Shown: positions 35,212-44,695 of the stretch, piece by piece
Numbering within the stretch: the first letter of the stretch is position 1
Layout: each line of letters starts with the position of its first letter
Assembly: GCA_018266105.1 (NCBI GenBank)
Contig: JAFEBA010000026.1
Coordinates: forward strand, 1-64,000
Direction: 5' to 3'
DNA length: 64,000 nucleotides
DNA from: a bacterium
GTDB lineage: Bacteria > Vulcanimicrobiota > Xenobia > Xenobiales > JADMJV01
The notes under the pieces: generated by a model
What the model was told of the DNA's origin: nothing
What the model saw: the letters and a program-made list of their open reading frames with translations, nothing else
Databases searched by the model: none
Made by a program: the position numbers and the translations under genes

Positions 35212-35684
35212 TCTCGGAAGGTTTTGATGGTTTGGAATCCGACTCGGTGGTGGGCTCTCAGCGAGCGGGGATTGCGCGTGGAGACCTCCGTTACCAGTTG
35301 ATCAAAGCGTCCTTGATACTGAAGTTTGTGCTCGGCGTAGAGCGCATCAAAAACACCGCTGCCTCTGTGATGCGGAGCCACCGCCACCTGACCCATCACA
35401 TACCAGCGAGGCTTCAGCGGGAGCGACTCCAGCATTTCAAACATGGGCTCTAAAATGGGCACCAACCCCCGTGTCTCGATCGGCATGCTCAGGGCATAAG
35501 CCACCACCTGGTCTCGCTCATCCCAGGCCAAAACGCTGGGACAAAGCTGATGCATGGCGATCAGAATGTCGAGATCATGTTGGACGGTCACAAAGCCATC
35601 CTTGGTTGGGGTGCGGCTGGCACGCTGAAGTTTGAGCACACCCTGCAAATCCCGAACTCCTCGGGCCAGACCGACTCGCGTCAT
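35163..35684 (-). CDS. GNAT family N-acetyltransferase
   Basis: 173 residues. Motif A is VMGQVAVAPHHRGSGVFDALYAEH and motif B is VTEVSTRNPRSLRAHHRVGFQTI, both typical of GNAT acyl-CoA transferases. The substrate is unknown. It is coupled to xth by a 4 bp overlap (ATGA), which suggests co-expression with the DNA-repair nuclease but no proven link. Confidence 0.87.
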   Translation of the reverse strand: MTRVGLARGVRDLQGVLKLQRASRTPTKDGFVTVQHDLDILIAMHQLCPSVLAWDERDQVVAYALSMPIETRGLVPILEPMFEMLESLPLKPRWYVMGQVAVAPHHRGSGVFDALYAEHKLQYQGRFDQLVTEVSTRNPRSLRAHHRVGFQTIKTFRDQTDDWAVICWDWSSC

Positions 35685-36433
35685 TCGAAGAAGGCCACCA
35701 CCGGGGCGTGATCGCTGGTGCCGAACTCACGCTGACTGACGCATTCTTTGGCCCTCGCCGCCAGGTTGCTGGAAGCCAGGATATAGTCGATGCGCCAACC
35801 GATATTTTTCTGGCGCAGCTCTCGCCAGGGTGCCCACCAGCTGAAAATGCGGTCATCCTCGGGATACAGCTGGCGTTGGACATCGCAAAAACCTTGGGCC
35901 AGCACCTGGTCGAACCATTCCCGTTCCTCCGGCAACTGTCCGATGACGGGCTTAGCCTTGCGCTCCTTGGGATGCACGTCCATCATCTCTCGGGCCACAT
36001 TCAGGTCTCCGGCCAGGACTACATTGGGAGCGCTTTGCTCGGCCAGGAAAGACTTAAGATTGCCCATAAAGCGCGTCTTGGCCTCAAAGTCTTTGCCTCC
36101 ATTGGGGACGTAAACCGAAGTGACCGAGAGCTCTCCCACGCGGGCGTTGACAATGCGACTTTCAAAGTCAAAGCTGGGGTGGCTGAAGTCGGGCTGTCCC
36201 AGTCGCTGGTTGATGATCAGGGCGACGCCCGAGTAACCTTTGCCGCCCCCGTGCCAGTAGCAATGGTAGCCGGGAAGGGCAAACAGGTCCATCGGAATCT
36301 GTTCGTGGGTGACGCGAATCTCTTGAAGGCAGAGCACATCGGGTTGCTCGTTCTGCACCCATTCCAGTAACTGGCTGGCGCGAGCGCGAAGGCCGTTCAG
36401 GTTCCAGGTGGCGATTTTTAACGGAAATTGCAT
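35681..36433 (-). CDS. xth: Exodeoxyribonuclease III (AP endonuclease)
   Basis: 250 residues. ExoIII/APE1-fold signatures: IATWNLNGLRAR, DVLCLQEIRV (metal Glu), VTSVYVPNGG, VLAGDLNVAREMMDVH (catalytic Asp and Asn), GWRIDYILAS and GTSDHAPVVAFF (Asp-His pair). It cuts DNA at abasic sites and removes 3' blocking groups. Length matches the family (about 255). It starts 40 bp downstream of the convergent orientation of the diguanylate cyclase gene. Confidence 0.94.
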   Translation of the reverse strand: MQFPLKIATWNLNGLRARASQLLEWVQNEQPDVLCLQEIRVTHEQIPMDLFALPGYHCYWHGGGKGYSGVALIINQRLGQPDFSHPSFDFESRIVNARVGELSVTSVYVPNGGKDFEAKTRFMGNLKSFLAEQSAPNVVLAGDLNVAREMMDVHPKERKAKPVIGQLPEEREWFDQVLAQGFCDVQRQLYPEDDRIFSWWAPWRELRQKNIGWRIDYILASSNLAARAKECVSQREFGTSDHAPVVAFFE

Positions 36434-36472
36434 GACGGGCGCTTGGCTGATCGGGCCTGGGATTCCTGGCCG

Positions 36473-38134
36473 TTAATTGAGGGTTGGGGCCAGGCTCACG
36501 CGGTTGCGGCCGCCCCGTTTGGAGACGTAGAGGGCCTCGTCGGCCACCCGGGTCAGGTCGGCTTTATTGGCGGCGTCGCTGGGGTAGCAGGCCAGTCCGA
36601 TGGAGGCCGTGACCTGCACCCCCTGATTGGCAAAACGGAGCTGGAAGGTCTCGCGAATGCGCTCGCACGTTCGGGCGGCTTCATCCTTGGGCACGTCTTT
36701 CAGGATCAGGGCGAATTCGTCGCCGCCATAGCGACAAACCACGTCTGAATGGCGCACCTTATCCTTGAGCAAGGTGGCGATTTCTTTAAGCAGGGCATCC
36801 CCCGCCGGATGTCCCAGCGTGTCGTTGTAGGTCTTGAAATTGTCGGTATCGACCATGACCAGGCACAGTGAGGTCCCGCTTTTTTCTGCGGCCACGATCT
36901 CCTCGCTCAGGCGTACCTGGAAGAAGCGGTGGAGATACAGCCCGGTCAATCCGTCCGTAAAAGCCATCTGCCGGGTTTGCTCGTAGAGTCGAGCATTGTT
37001 CATGGCCACGGAAGTCTGGTAGGCGACGGTGGTCACGAGTTGGCGATGTTCTTCGTTGAATTCGTTCTCGCTCACGGCCCCCAGGTAGAGGAAGCCTAGC
37101 AACTGGCCTTCCGCCCGCAGGGCCGCTACGATGGCGCTGCGTTCGTTGTGGATCAGCGTCTGACCGGCCCGGGTGTTCTCCACCAGCAAGGCTTCGCTGA
37201 AGTTGCTGGCCCGGCCCAGAATGCCATCTTCGGGACGCAGGGCCAGGCTCTCCAGATAGTCAGCGTACGGGCTGTTGGAATGTTCCACTTTGAGCAGTCC
37301 TGATTCGCCAAAGGCCAGAAAGATGACGCTCTGGGCATTGGGAACCATGGCTCTGAGATTATCGGTGACGGCCCTCAGGGTGTCCCGTAACTTGAGCGAC
37401 GTTCCGATCGCCGCGCCCAGTTTCTGGAGGCCACCTAACTGACGATTCTTGGCTTCCACCGCAGCCCGAGTGTCTCGTTCTGATTCCAGCAATTCTACCT
37501 GCTTGCCGAAAAGTTGGGCCGTCTTTAAGGAAGGCGCCGCGAGATCGGCCAGGACTTTAATTCGTTCCAGGTGTTCGGCTCGATGGGTATGAGGGCGAAC
37601 CGAACCCAGGTAGATCAGTCCAAGGTTTTCGTTGCGCACTCGGAGAGGGACCAAAAGCACTGATTGTTCATCGGGCAAAATCTGGTCGTCGGCCAGTTCT
37701 TCAATCAAGAAGGGCCTTTTGTCGCGCATGGCTTTGGAAAGCAAAGCGGGATTGGGTTGACCTTTCTGGTGGTTGGGCAGTTCAGCGGCGATGATGTCCA
37801 GGCCTTCACCCATCAGCACCAGACAGGACTGATAGGGAACGCGCGAGCGCCGGATCATGGAGAGCACAATCTGCGAAGTTTCCCTGAGATGGGTGGAGGA
37901 TCCCAGTGATTGGGCCACTTCCGAGATCAGGGCCAGCTCTTCCTTGCGCTTGCCAAGTTCTTCCTGGAGAGCATCGCGCTCCCTGATTACCTGTTCGGCC
38001 TCGTGCTTGAATTTGCGGACCAAATTCTCTTGCTCTTCCTCTTGAGCCGAATCCTGGCGGGGCCGGGCCGCAAGATAAGTGACTCCAGAGGTTGTGGTTA
38101 CTAGCATTGCCAGGGCCCAGGAAGACAGCAGCAT
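36473..38134 (-). CDS. GAF-domain diguanylate cyclase
   Basis: 553 residues. One N-terminal membrane segment (SSWALAMLVTTTSGVTYLAA), a coiled coil (about 28-70), two GAF-like sensor domains (about 75-215 and 235-380), and a C-terminal GGDEF domain at about 385-545 with YGGDEFALIL. The RHSD five residues before it matches the product-inhibition site RxxD. It makes c-di-GMP from two GTP; the encoded PilZ protein at 5132 could be a receptor. Expressed alone from the minus strand; the 127 bp divergent gap to the DUF72 gene holds its promoter. Confidence 0.93.
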   Translation of the reverse strand: MLLSSWALAMLVTTTSGVTYLAARPRQDSAQEEEQENLVRKFKHEAEQVIRERDALQEELGKRKEELALISEVAQSLGSSTHLRETSQIVLSMIRRSRVPYQSCLVLMGEGLDIIAAELPNHQKGQPNPALLSKAMRDKRPFLIEELADDQILPDEQSVLLVPLRVRNENLGLIYLGSVRPHTHRAEHLERIKVLADLAAPSLKTAQLFGKQVELLESERDTRAAVEAKNRQLGGLQKLGAAIGTSLKLRDTLRAVTDNLRAMVPNAQSVIFLAFGESGLLKVEHSNSPYADYLESLALRPEDGILGRASNFSEALLVENTRAGQTLIHNERSAIVAALRAEGQLLGFLYLGAVSENEFNEEHRQLVTTVAYQTSVAMNNARLYEQTRQMAFTDGLTGLYLHRFFQVRLSEEIVAAEKSGTSLCLVMVDTDNFKTYNDTLGHPAGDALLKEIATLLKDKVRHSDVVCRYGGDEFALILKDVPKDEAARTCERIRETFQLRFANQGVQVTASIGLACYPSDAANKADLTRVADEALYVSKRGGRNRVSLAPTLN

Positions 38135-38261
38135 TTCTTCATTGTATTGGATAATCTTAACAAACGCCAGGGAAAAAAGGCCGACTTTTTTGGAGCAACT
38201 CCTGCACCTACAGGACGGGCGTGTCTGTCTGTGCTGGGGTTGGAGAAGGTAGGCTCAGGGC

Positions 38262-39116
38262 GTGATTCGGATCGGCTTGAGCGGTTATCTCTATCAACAC
38301 TGGAAGGGGGCCTTCTACCCACTGGGCCTGCCCCAGCGTAGATGGCTCAGTCATTGCGCTCAATTTTTCAAAACAATTGAGTTGAACGGTACTTTCTATT
38401 CTCTGAAGTCGCCTTCCATTTTCCGCCGCTGGCGCTCCGAGGTGCCCGAGGACTTCTTGTTCGCCGTTAAGGGTTCGCGCTACATCACTCATCAACTCAA
38501 GTTGCGCAATCATCAGCAGGCGCTGGCCAATTTTTGCGCCAGTGGAGTGTTGGCTCTGGAGCATCGGCAGGGTCCTTGGCTCTGGCAGTTGCCCGAGATG
38601 CTGCATTATGACGGGGAGCGTATCCAGAACTTTCTCAACAGCTTGCCCCGCACCACTTTTGAGGCCGCCCGGCTGGCTCACGGTCACGACCAGCGGGTCA
38701 AGGACCCGCTCTGCGGTTGCGAGCTGGACCGACCTCTTCGCCACTGCCTGGAGGTGCGCCATCCCAGCTACCTTCAAGACGAGTTTTATCAAATGCTTCA
38801 GACCAGGGGAGTGGGGCTGGTCTGGGCGGATACCGCCGGGCGTTTTGTCTGGACCGAGAAGCTGACTACGAATTGGGTCTACGTTCGCCTGCATGGCGCC
38901 CAGGAGCTCTATGTGAGCCGCTACACCGACCAGGAATTGGACTGGTGGGCCGCACGCATTAGCGAGTGGCGAGAATCCGGAATGGACGTCTATGTCTATT
39001 TCGACAACGACGGAGCAGGGCATGCACCCTATGATGCTTTGCGGCTGCGTCAGCGAGTGGAGGACCTGGGCCGGGAGGTGGCCCGGATTCCAGAGGGGTT
39101 TCGCGGACGGATGTGA
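38262..39116 (+). CDS. DUF72 protein
   Basis: 284 residues. DUF72 (YecE-like TIM-barrel) signatures: IRIGLSGYLYQHWKGAFYP, then KTIELNGTFYSLKSPSIFRRW, VRHPSYLQ, WADTAG and VYVRLHGAQELYVSRYTDQEL, DVYVYFDNDGAGHAPYDALRL. The family is widespread, sits near sugar or nucleotide genes, and has no established reaction. The GTG start is at the conserved N-terminal strand. Confidence 0.9.
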   Translation: MIRIGLSGYLYQHWKGAFYPLGLPQRRWLSHCAQFFKTIELNGTFYSLKSPSIFRRWRSEVPEDFLFAVKGSRYITHQLKLRNHQQALANFCASGVLALEHRQGPWLWQLPEMLHYDGERIQNFLNSLPRTTFEAARLAHGHDQRVKDPLCGCELDRPLRHCLEVRHPSYLQDEFYQMLQTRGVGLVWADTAGRFVWTEKLTTNWVYVRLHGAQELYVSRYTDQELDWWAARISEWRESGMDVYVYFDNDGAGHAPYDALRLRQRVEDLGREVARIPEGFRGRM

Positions 39117-39127
39117 ACCCCTAAAGG

Positions 39128-40723
39128 GTGAGGCTGCCCTGGAATTGGTTGTCGGGAGGGGCCCTGTTGGGCTTCAACGGTTGGGCTCTGACCGCATTGC
39201 TCCAACCTGTTTTGGGGAGATGGCTGGCCATCGAGCAGGCCCGCAATTTGTCTATCGCGCTCGCGCTTTTTGGGATGCTGCTCCCGCCTTTCTGGCTGAG
39301 TCGCCAGATGAAGCGCAAACGGATCTGGTTTGGCCGCTATCTCTTCGTCCTGAACGGGCTGCTGGCCGCGGCGTTGGTTTACTACGGATGGCATACGCCA
39401 GCGCCGCCAGCTTCCGGCGTTCCCAGCCCCACGGCCTCGGCCAGACCCCGGCCCCGCCCGAGGCTAGTGGTTGCGACCGAGACGCCCGCGGCAGTGGCTC
39501 TGGTGACGCCTACCCCCGAGGCCAGTCCCACCCCCGAAGCCCAGGCGCATTTCGTCGGCCCGGCTGAGGCCGGAAAAAAGTATGCGGCCGTTGACCGTTA
39601 CGCTCTGGACACCCCTCCGAGCATGGAGAAGGATCCACTGACCTTGGGACGCTATCTGGCCGCCGGCGCCCGCAACGATGAAGAAAAAATACGGGCTATC
39701 TATCGCTGGGTCACCGACCGGATCAGCTATGACGCCAGGGCTTTTTATGCCGATGATTTGCCCGACCCGTCCCCAGAGGTTACCTTACGTCGGCGGACTG
39801 CGGTTTGTGGAGGCTATGCCAGGCTCGTCTATGAGTTGGGTCAGGCCGCTGGCTTGAAGGTCGAGGAAGTGGACGGCTATGCGGCCGGAGTGGGTGCCAA
39901 TCCGGATGAGAAGGAAAATCACGCCTGGAATGCGGTCAAACTGCCTGGAGGCTGGCGACTGCTGGATGCGACCTGGGGAGCTGGCGACCTTGGAGATGAT
40001 CACCAGTTTCACAAGAACTTCAAGGAGTTTTTCTTTCTTACTCCGGCCGAAGGCCTGTTGGTGACCCATTTTCCGAGCGAGGAGAAATGGCAACTGACCC
40101 TACCTCCGATTTCGCGACAGGAGTTTCTGCGTCGACCCAAGCGTCGGCCTGAATACTTCCAACTGGGTCTCAAGGTGGACCAGTTGGTAGGAGAATTGCA
40201 GGCTGACCCTCGGGCCACTCTGGACTTCCAGGCGCCTCAGGGGCTGTATCTGGACGCCGAACTGCTTTCGGAAAAGGAGAAGGAGGTCCAGGGCGCCAGC
40301 CTGGTGGACCGGGATGGGGATCGCATTGTGGTCAATGTCCTGCCCCCCGAGCCCGGTCGCTACACCCTGCGCATCTTCGCATTCCGTCCGGACTCCCAGT
40401 ATGGTCAGGAGGTTTTAGAATATCGGGTTCAGGCCCGAAGCGGCCAGCCCGACGGATATCCTCAGATCTACAAGGAGTTCCAGCAGCACAGCGGACACAT
40501 TTTTGGGCCCAGCACAGGTCGACTCAAGCCAGGCCTGCAGCACTTTGAGCTGGAACTGAGCGGCGCTCGCCAAGTGCATGTGGGCGATTGGGAAAACGAA
40601 TTGCAAAGAGATGGCGACCGATTTGTGGGCGACGTGCTGGTGGAGCCGGGCGAATTGAACCTTTACGCGGTTTTCTCGGGTGAGCGCGGCCAGGGAATCG
40701 TCACCTATCAAGTGGGCAAGTAG
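39128..40723 (+). CDS. Membrane-anchored transglutaminase-like protease
   Basis: 531 residues. Two N-terminal membrane segments (about 10-60, with ALFGMLLPPFWLSRQMKR), a Pro/Thr-rich linker (about 95-145), and a transglutaminase/kyphoscoliosis-peptidase-type core: RAIYRWVTDRISYD, catalytic Cys in RRTAVCGGYARLVYEL, His in KENHAWNAVKL and Asp in RLLDATWGAG. C-terminal beta domains follow (about 330-531). The likely role is cleavage or crosslinking at the envelope. Start is a GTG at 39128. Confidence 0.87.
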   Translation: MRLPWNWLSGGALLGFNGWALTALLQPVLGRWLAIEQARNLSIALALFGMLLPPFWLSRQMKRKRIWFGRYLFVLNGLLAAALVYYGWHTPAPPASGVPSPTASARPRPRPRLVVATETPAAVALVTPTPEASPTPEAQAHFVGPAEAGKKYAAVDRYALDTPPSMEKDPLTLGRYLAAGARNDEEKIRAIYRWVTDRISYDARAFYADDLPDPSPEVTLRRRTAVCGGYARLVYELGQAAGLKVEEVDGYAAGVGANPDEKENHAWNAVKLPGGWRLLDATWGAGDLGDDHQFHKNFKEFFFLTPAEGLLVTHFPSEEKWQLTLPPISRQEFLRRPKRRPEYFQLGLKVDQLVGELQADPRATLDFQAPQGLYLDAELLSEKEKEVQGASLVDRDGDRIVVNVLPPEPGRYTLRIFAFRPDSQYGQEVLEYRVQARSGQPDGYPQIYKEFQQHSGHIFGPSTGRLKPGLQHFELELSGARQVHVGDWENELQRDGDRFVGDVLVEPGELNLYAVFSGERGQGIVTYQVGK

Positions 40724-40732
40724 GGGACGCTG

Positions 40733-40748
40733 ATCCCCCCCGGGGGAT
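40733..40748. terminator. GC palindrome after transglutaminase gene
   Basis: ATCCCCC-CC-GGGGGAT, followed by a second repeat ACTCGC...GCGAGT at about 40757-40779. They fill the 87 bp gap before the small ORF at 40811. No T-run follows; a transcription-end role is plausible only. Confidence 0.35.
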
Positions 40749-40810
40749 GATTCATCACTCGCGGACTTCATCAGCGAGTCGGCTAAGATGAGGGCACACA
40801 GGAGGTTCAA

Positions 40811-40993
40811 ATGGATCATCGACACACCCAGGGCCCGGCCTGGCTGAGCCCGGAAGACGAAAAGAAATGGAACAATCTGCCCGAGGAGGCTACTGAGGAG
40901 CGGCCGCCGCTGATCGCCAAGCCCTTTGATAGTCTGCCGGCCACGCCTCGCAGCGCGCCGGCCGTTACCAACGGCTTGCCGGAAGGAACCTGA
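40811..40993 (+). CDS. Small hypothetical protein
   Basis: 60 residues with a perfect AGGAGG six bases before the ATG. Hydrophilic, Pro/Glu-rich (SPEDEKKWNNLPEEATEERPP), with no membrane segment; probably disordered. The good RBS is the main support. It converges with the GH13 gene 14 bp away. Confidence 0.6.
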   Translation: MDHRHTQGPAWLSPEDEKKWNNLPEEATEERPPLIAKPFDSLPATPRSAPAVTNGLPEGT

Positions 40994-41006
40994 ATGTAAA
41001 GAGCTC

Positions 41007-42851
41007 CTAATCGGACAACCAGATCTGGGTGGCTGACTCCAAGATAGGCAGATGCCCGTTTTGGGTCGCCGCCTGGTTCTGAGTGAAGAACTCCCGGAAA
41101 ACGGTCCCATCGGGCACGGCTGCCGGCCAGGTAGGAATTGCCCGACACGGATCAGGACCCCGTCGGGCCACCACCAGGCAACGTTGCTCTCGCGTCTCGC
41201 GCAAGTAGGCCAGGGTGTTTTCTTCACAATACAGGCTTTGGAGTGAGCCCCGGGCCAACGCGTCCGACTGTTTGCGCAGCCCGATCAGTTGACTCCATTC
41301 AAGGAGCAGGGGATGGTCCCAGCTGGATTCATCCCAGTTCATGGTGCGGCGGTTGTCAGGATCGCGTCCACCCTCGAGATATTGTTCGTCTCCATAGTAA
41401 ATACAGGGGACTCCGGGATAGGTAAACAAGATCAGGCGGGCCACCGCCGCTTTGGCGCGGTCTCCACCCACCAGATTGATCAGGCGAGGTGTATCGTGGC
41501 TGTCTAGCAGATTGAACTGCTGACGGGTGATGGCCCAGGGCACGTGCGCTCGCCAGTAACGCCATTGAGTTTCCAGGTCGCGGCCGCTGAGGGGATAGCG
41601 GTCGGCCCACTGGCGTTCGAAGACGGCGTTGTAATCCTGCCCGGTCAGCCAGTGGTAGAGGGGCATCATGAAACCCCGGTAGTTCATGGTTGCGTCCAGC
41701 TGATCGCCCTGCAGGTAGGAACTGGCATCGAAAAAGTTTTCGCCCAGCAGGTAGGCGTCCGATTTCTCGGTCTTGACTGCCCGCCGCATTCCGCGCAAGA
41801 TTTTGTGCCCCATTTGCACGGCCCCGCCGCGAGCCAGCATGTTGGCCACGTCGATGCGCCAGCCGTCAATATTCCAGGGGGGGCGGAGCCAACTGCGCAT
41901 GATCGAATTCTCGCCCGCATACATCCAGTCTCGCAGTTTGGAGCTGGAGTAATTGAGCTTGGGCAGGGAGCTGATGCCCAGCCAGCATTCGTATTTGTGG
42001 GGGTGTTCCTCAAAGCTGAAGAATTCAGCCGTCTCTGCCTGGGGATCGTTTTGGGCCTGGCGGAACCAGGGGTGTTCCTCGCCACAGTGATTGGGAACAA
42101 TATCTAGAATCAACCGCATCTGGCGTTCTTCCATGGCGCGCTTGAGCTCGAAGAAGGCCTGGTCCCCGCCCAGGTGGGGGTCCACCTCGGTGTAGCTGGC
42201 CACGTCATACTTGTGGCTGCTGGGGGCGGTGTTGATGGGATTGAGATAGAGCCCGTTGACCCCGAGCAATTGCTGCAGGTAAGGAAGCTTCTGCCTGATG
42301 CCCTGTAAGTCCCCGCCGTAGAATTCTCGTCCGCCCTGATGAACATTGGGCAGATCACCCCAGCGCCTGGCCACCACCGGTTGTCCCGATAGTTTGTAGC
42401 TGCCACTGGCAACGTTGCTGGCGCTATCCCCGTCGCAGAAACGGTCAGGAAAGATTTGGTAGAACACTGAGTGGTCCAACCAGTGGGAGATATGCTGATC
42501 GGCCAGGATGACAAAATCAGTATGGTCGGTGGGTACAAAGCGAGTTAATCCCGAGGCGGTCAGCCAGTAGCCACCTTCATGGCTGGAAAGGTAAAACCGG
42601 TAGTGCAATCGCTGATTGCGCAGGGGCAGGGCGACCTCCCACCAGCAACAGTCCCAACCCGCGATGGGGTCCAGTGCGCGACCCGTATGCATCTCCTGTT
42701 CCCCGTCCGGCGCGCAGCGGAGATACACACCCGTAATTGGGGCTTGCTGGGCGCAGCGCAAGCGCAGGCGCACGGTTGAGCCCAGCCCCCGAGGTTCGCC
42801 AGCCAGGTAAATGCCAGAGGGGTTGTGAAAAACGCTTTCTTTCCAATTCAT
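41007..42851 (-). CDS. GH13 alpha-glucanase (neopullulanase/cyclomaltodextrinase type)
   Basis: 614 residues from an ATG at 42851 with GGAAAGG upstream. An N-terminal beta domain (CBM34-like, about 1-115) precedes the TIM barrel with VFYQIFPDRFCDGD, LILDIVPNHC, the nucleophile in WRIDVANMLA, the acid/base in AYLLGENFFDAS and the transition-state Asp in LLDSHDTPRL. Such enzymes hydrolyse cyclodextrins, pullulan or maltodextrins in the cytoplasm. No signal peptide. It is divergent from the trehalase with 56 bp between, hinting at a shared storage-sugar context. Confidence 0.92.
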   Translation of the reverse strand: MNWKESVFHNPSGIYLAGEPRGLGSTVRLRLRCAQQAPITGVYLRCAPDGEQEMHTGRALDPIAGWDCCWWEVALPLRNQRLHYRFYLSSHEGGYWLTASGLTRFVPTDHTDFVILADQHISHWLDHSVFYQIFPDRFCDGDSASNVASGSYKLSGQPVVARRWGDLPNVHQGGREFYGGDLQGIRQKLPYLQQLLGVNGLYLNPINTAPSSHKYDVASYTEVDPHLGGDQAFFELKRAMEERQMRLILDIVPNHCGEEHPWFRQAQNDPQAETAEFFSFEEHPHKYECWLGISSLPKLNYSSSKLRDWMYAGENSIMRSWLRPPWNIDGWRIDVANMLARGGAVQMGHKILRGMRRAVKTEKSDAYLLGENFFDASSYLQGDQLDATMNYRGFMMPLYHWLTGQDYNAVFERQWADRYPLSGRDLETQWRYWRAHVPWAITRQQFNLLDSHDTPRLINLVGGDRAKAAVARLILFTYPGVPCIYYGDEQYLEGGRDPDNRRTMNWDESSWDHPLLLEWSQLIGLRKQSDALARGSLQSLYCEENTLAYLRETREQRCLVVARRGPDPCRAIPTWPAAVPDGTVFREFFTQNQAATQNGHLPILESATQIWLSD

Positions 42852-42907
42852 CCGATTGACCTTTCCGGGCGGCAGGAGCACTCCTTCGCCCCTTCAAGTG
42901 GAATGCA

Positions 42908-44695
42908 ATGCATAAGATTGCGGTGGCCGAGAACATGCAGCGTCTGCTGGCCCAGGAGGATACCGACGGGGATCGCTGCATCACCGTGCGCGATCGGGGT
43001 CCTAAGCGCTTTGAAGCCACTTGCGAAGAGGGCGAGCCCTTGCTGGTGGAGGGCACCTATCAGCTGGCGAATCTTCTGCAAGAACTGGCTCTGGCGCGCC
43101 GAGCCGGCCGTGACGCGTTGCAAATTGATGTCGAGAAGCTGAGACAGAATCCGCTTGACCGCCTTTCTTCGGCTATTCGCTCGCGATGCTGGAATGGGCT
43201 GACGCGGCGGATGGATGCTCGGGGTCTGGCCAAGGTTTTGCAAGACCCTAAGTCGGATGGGCAGTTGCGCCTCTACGTGCCCTCCTCGGATCCGGCCGCT
43301 CTGGCTTATTACCAGGAGTTGGGCGATTGCCAGGTGATTCTGATGCCCGAAACCGTGACCCCGGATTATGTGGTTGGGCTTAATCATCAGCCGGGACTGC
43401 TCACGCTGGCCATGCGCGATGGGCAACCTCTGCCCTATCTCGTGCCGGGTGGAAGATTTAATGAAATGTATGGTTGGGATAGCTACTTCATTGCTTTGGG
43501 ACTCCTCGAGGATGACCGGGCGGAGCTGGCAGAGGCCATCCTGGAACATTTTTTGTATCAGATCGAGCACTATGGGGCCATCCTGAATGCCAACCGCACC
43601 TATTATTTGACCCGTTCTCAGCCGCCTTTTCTGACTTCTCTGGCGCGCGCCCTGCAGGTTTCGGGCAAGCTCCTGGAGCGTGTGGTGCAGGCCGCACGTT
43701 TTGAGTACCAGCAAGTTTGGATGAGCCCCACCCGCCTGATGGATTGCGGACTGTCTCGATACTTTTGTTCCGGTTACGGGATGCCGCCGGAAACTCTCAT
43801 GCGTCATTATGGACAGTTGCTGCAGCCTTACGCCGAGCGGCATGGTTTGACGGTGGAGGCTTTTCGCTGGGAGTATGAGGAGAGGCGCATTGTGCCACTT
43901 GAGTTGGACGACTACTTCTGCGAGGACCGCTCGGTCAGGGAATCGGGACACGATACCAGCTATCGCCTGGAGGGGGTCGCGACTCAATTGTGCCCGGTCG
44001 ACCTGAACTCTCTGCTCTATCGATACGAGATGGATATGGCTGAACTGGACTGCGCCCAAGCCGACGAGTGGCGAGCCAGGGCTCGCCAGCGCAAGGGCCT
44101 CATGGACCGTTATTGCTGGGATGCCGAGGCCGGGCAGTATTTCGATTACAACTGGCGTACCGGTCGGCATACGGGTTTTGAAAGCTGCACCAACCTCTTT
44201 CCCCTCTGGGCCGGGCTGGCCAGCCCGAAGCAGGCCGGTGAACTGGTCAAGTGGCTGCTGCCACACCTGGAGCAGGAGGGGGGGCTGGCGGGAGGCAGTC
44301 TGGAGTCCCGGGGGCCTTTGGGTCCCGGGCGTAGCCCCCGCCAATGGGACTACCCCTACGGCTGGGCCCCCCACCAGATTTTGGTCTGGAGCGGCCTGGA
44401 GGCGTACGGCTATGCTGAGGACTGCAGTCGTCTGGCTTTCAAGTGGCTGCGCATGATGACCCAAACGGCCATGGACTATAATGGACTGGTGCCCGAGAAG
44501 TATGACGTGGTGCGCTGTAGCCATGAGGTCAAGGCCGAATATGCCAACGTAGGGGCTGAATTCGACTACGTGGCTCTGGAGGGCTTTGGCTGGACCAACG
44601 CATCCTATCAGGTGGGGCTCAACTACCTGGACGAAGAGCAACTGCAGCAGCTTCGTTGCCTGCGCTGTAGCGACGCAGATGAGGTTAAAAGCTAA
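42908..44695 (+). CDS. GH37 trehalase, neutral (Ca-binding) type
   Basis: 595 residues. The N-terminal 35 residues contain EDTDGDRCITVRDRGPKRF, the EF-like calcium motif of fungal neutral trehalases, followed by GTYQLANLLQELALAR and WNGLTRRMDARG. The GH37 signatures are LVPGGRFNEMYGWDSYF and RQWDYPYGWAPHQI; probable catalytic residues are the Asp in RESGHDTSYR and the Glu in PEKYDV. It hydrolyses trehalose to two glucose in the cytoplasm (no signal peptide). It is divergent from the GH13 gene. Most bacterial trehalases lack the Ca motif. Confidence 0.92.
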   Translation: MHKIAVAENMQRLLAQEDTDGDRCITVRDRGPKRFEATCEEGEPLLVEGTYQLANLLQELALARRAGRDALQIDVEKLRQNPLDRLSSAIRSRCWNGLTRRMDARGLAKVLQDPKSDGQLRLYVPSSDPAALAYYQELGDCQVILMPETVTPDYVVGLNHQPGLLTLAMRDGQPLPYLVPGGRFNEMYGWDSYFIALGLLEDDRAELAEAILEHFLYQIEHYGAILNANRTYYLTRSQPPFLTSLARALQVSGKLLERVVQAARFEYQQVWMSPTRLMDCGLSRYFCSGYGMPPETLMRHYGQLLQPYAERHGLTVEAFRWEYEERRIVPLELDDYFCEDRSVRESGHDTSYRLEGVATQLCPVDLNSLLYRYEMDMAELDCAQADEWRARARQRKGLMDRYCWDAEAGQYFDYNWRTGRHTGFESCTNLFPLWAGLASPKQAGELVKWLLPHLEQEGGLAGGSLESRGPLGPGRSPRQWDYPYGWAPHQILVWSGLEAYGYAEDCSRLAFKWLRMMTQTAMDYNGLVPEKYDVVRCSHEVKAEYANVGAEFDYVALEGFGWTNASYQVGLNYLDEEQLQQLRCLRCSDADEVKS

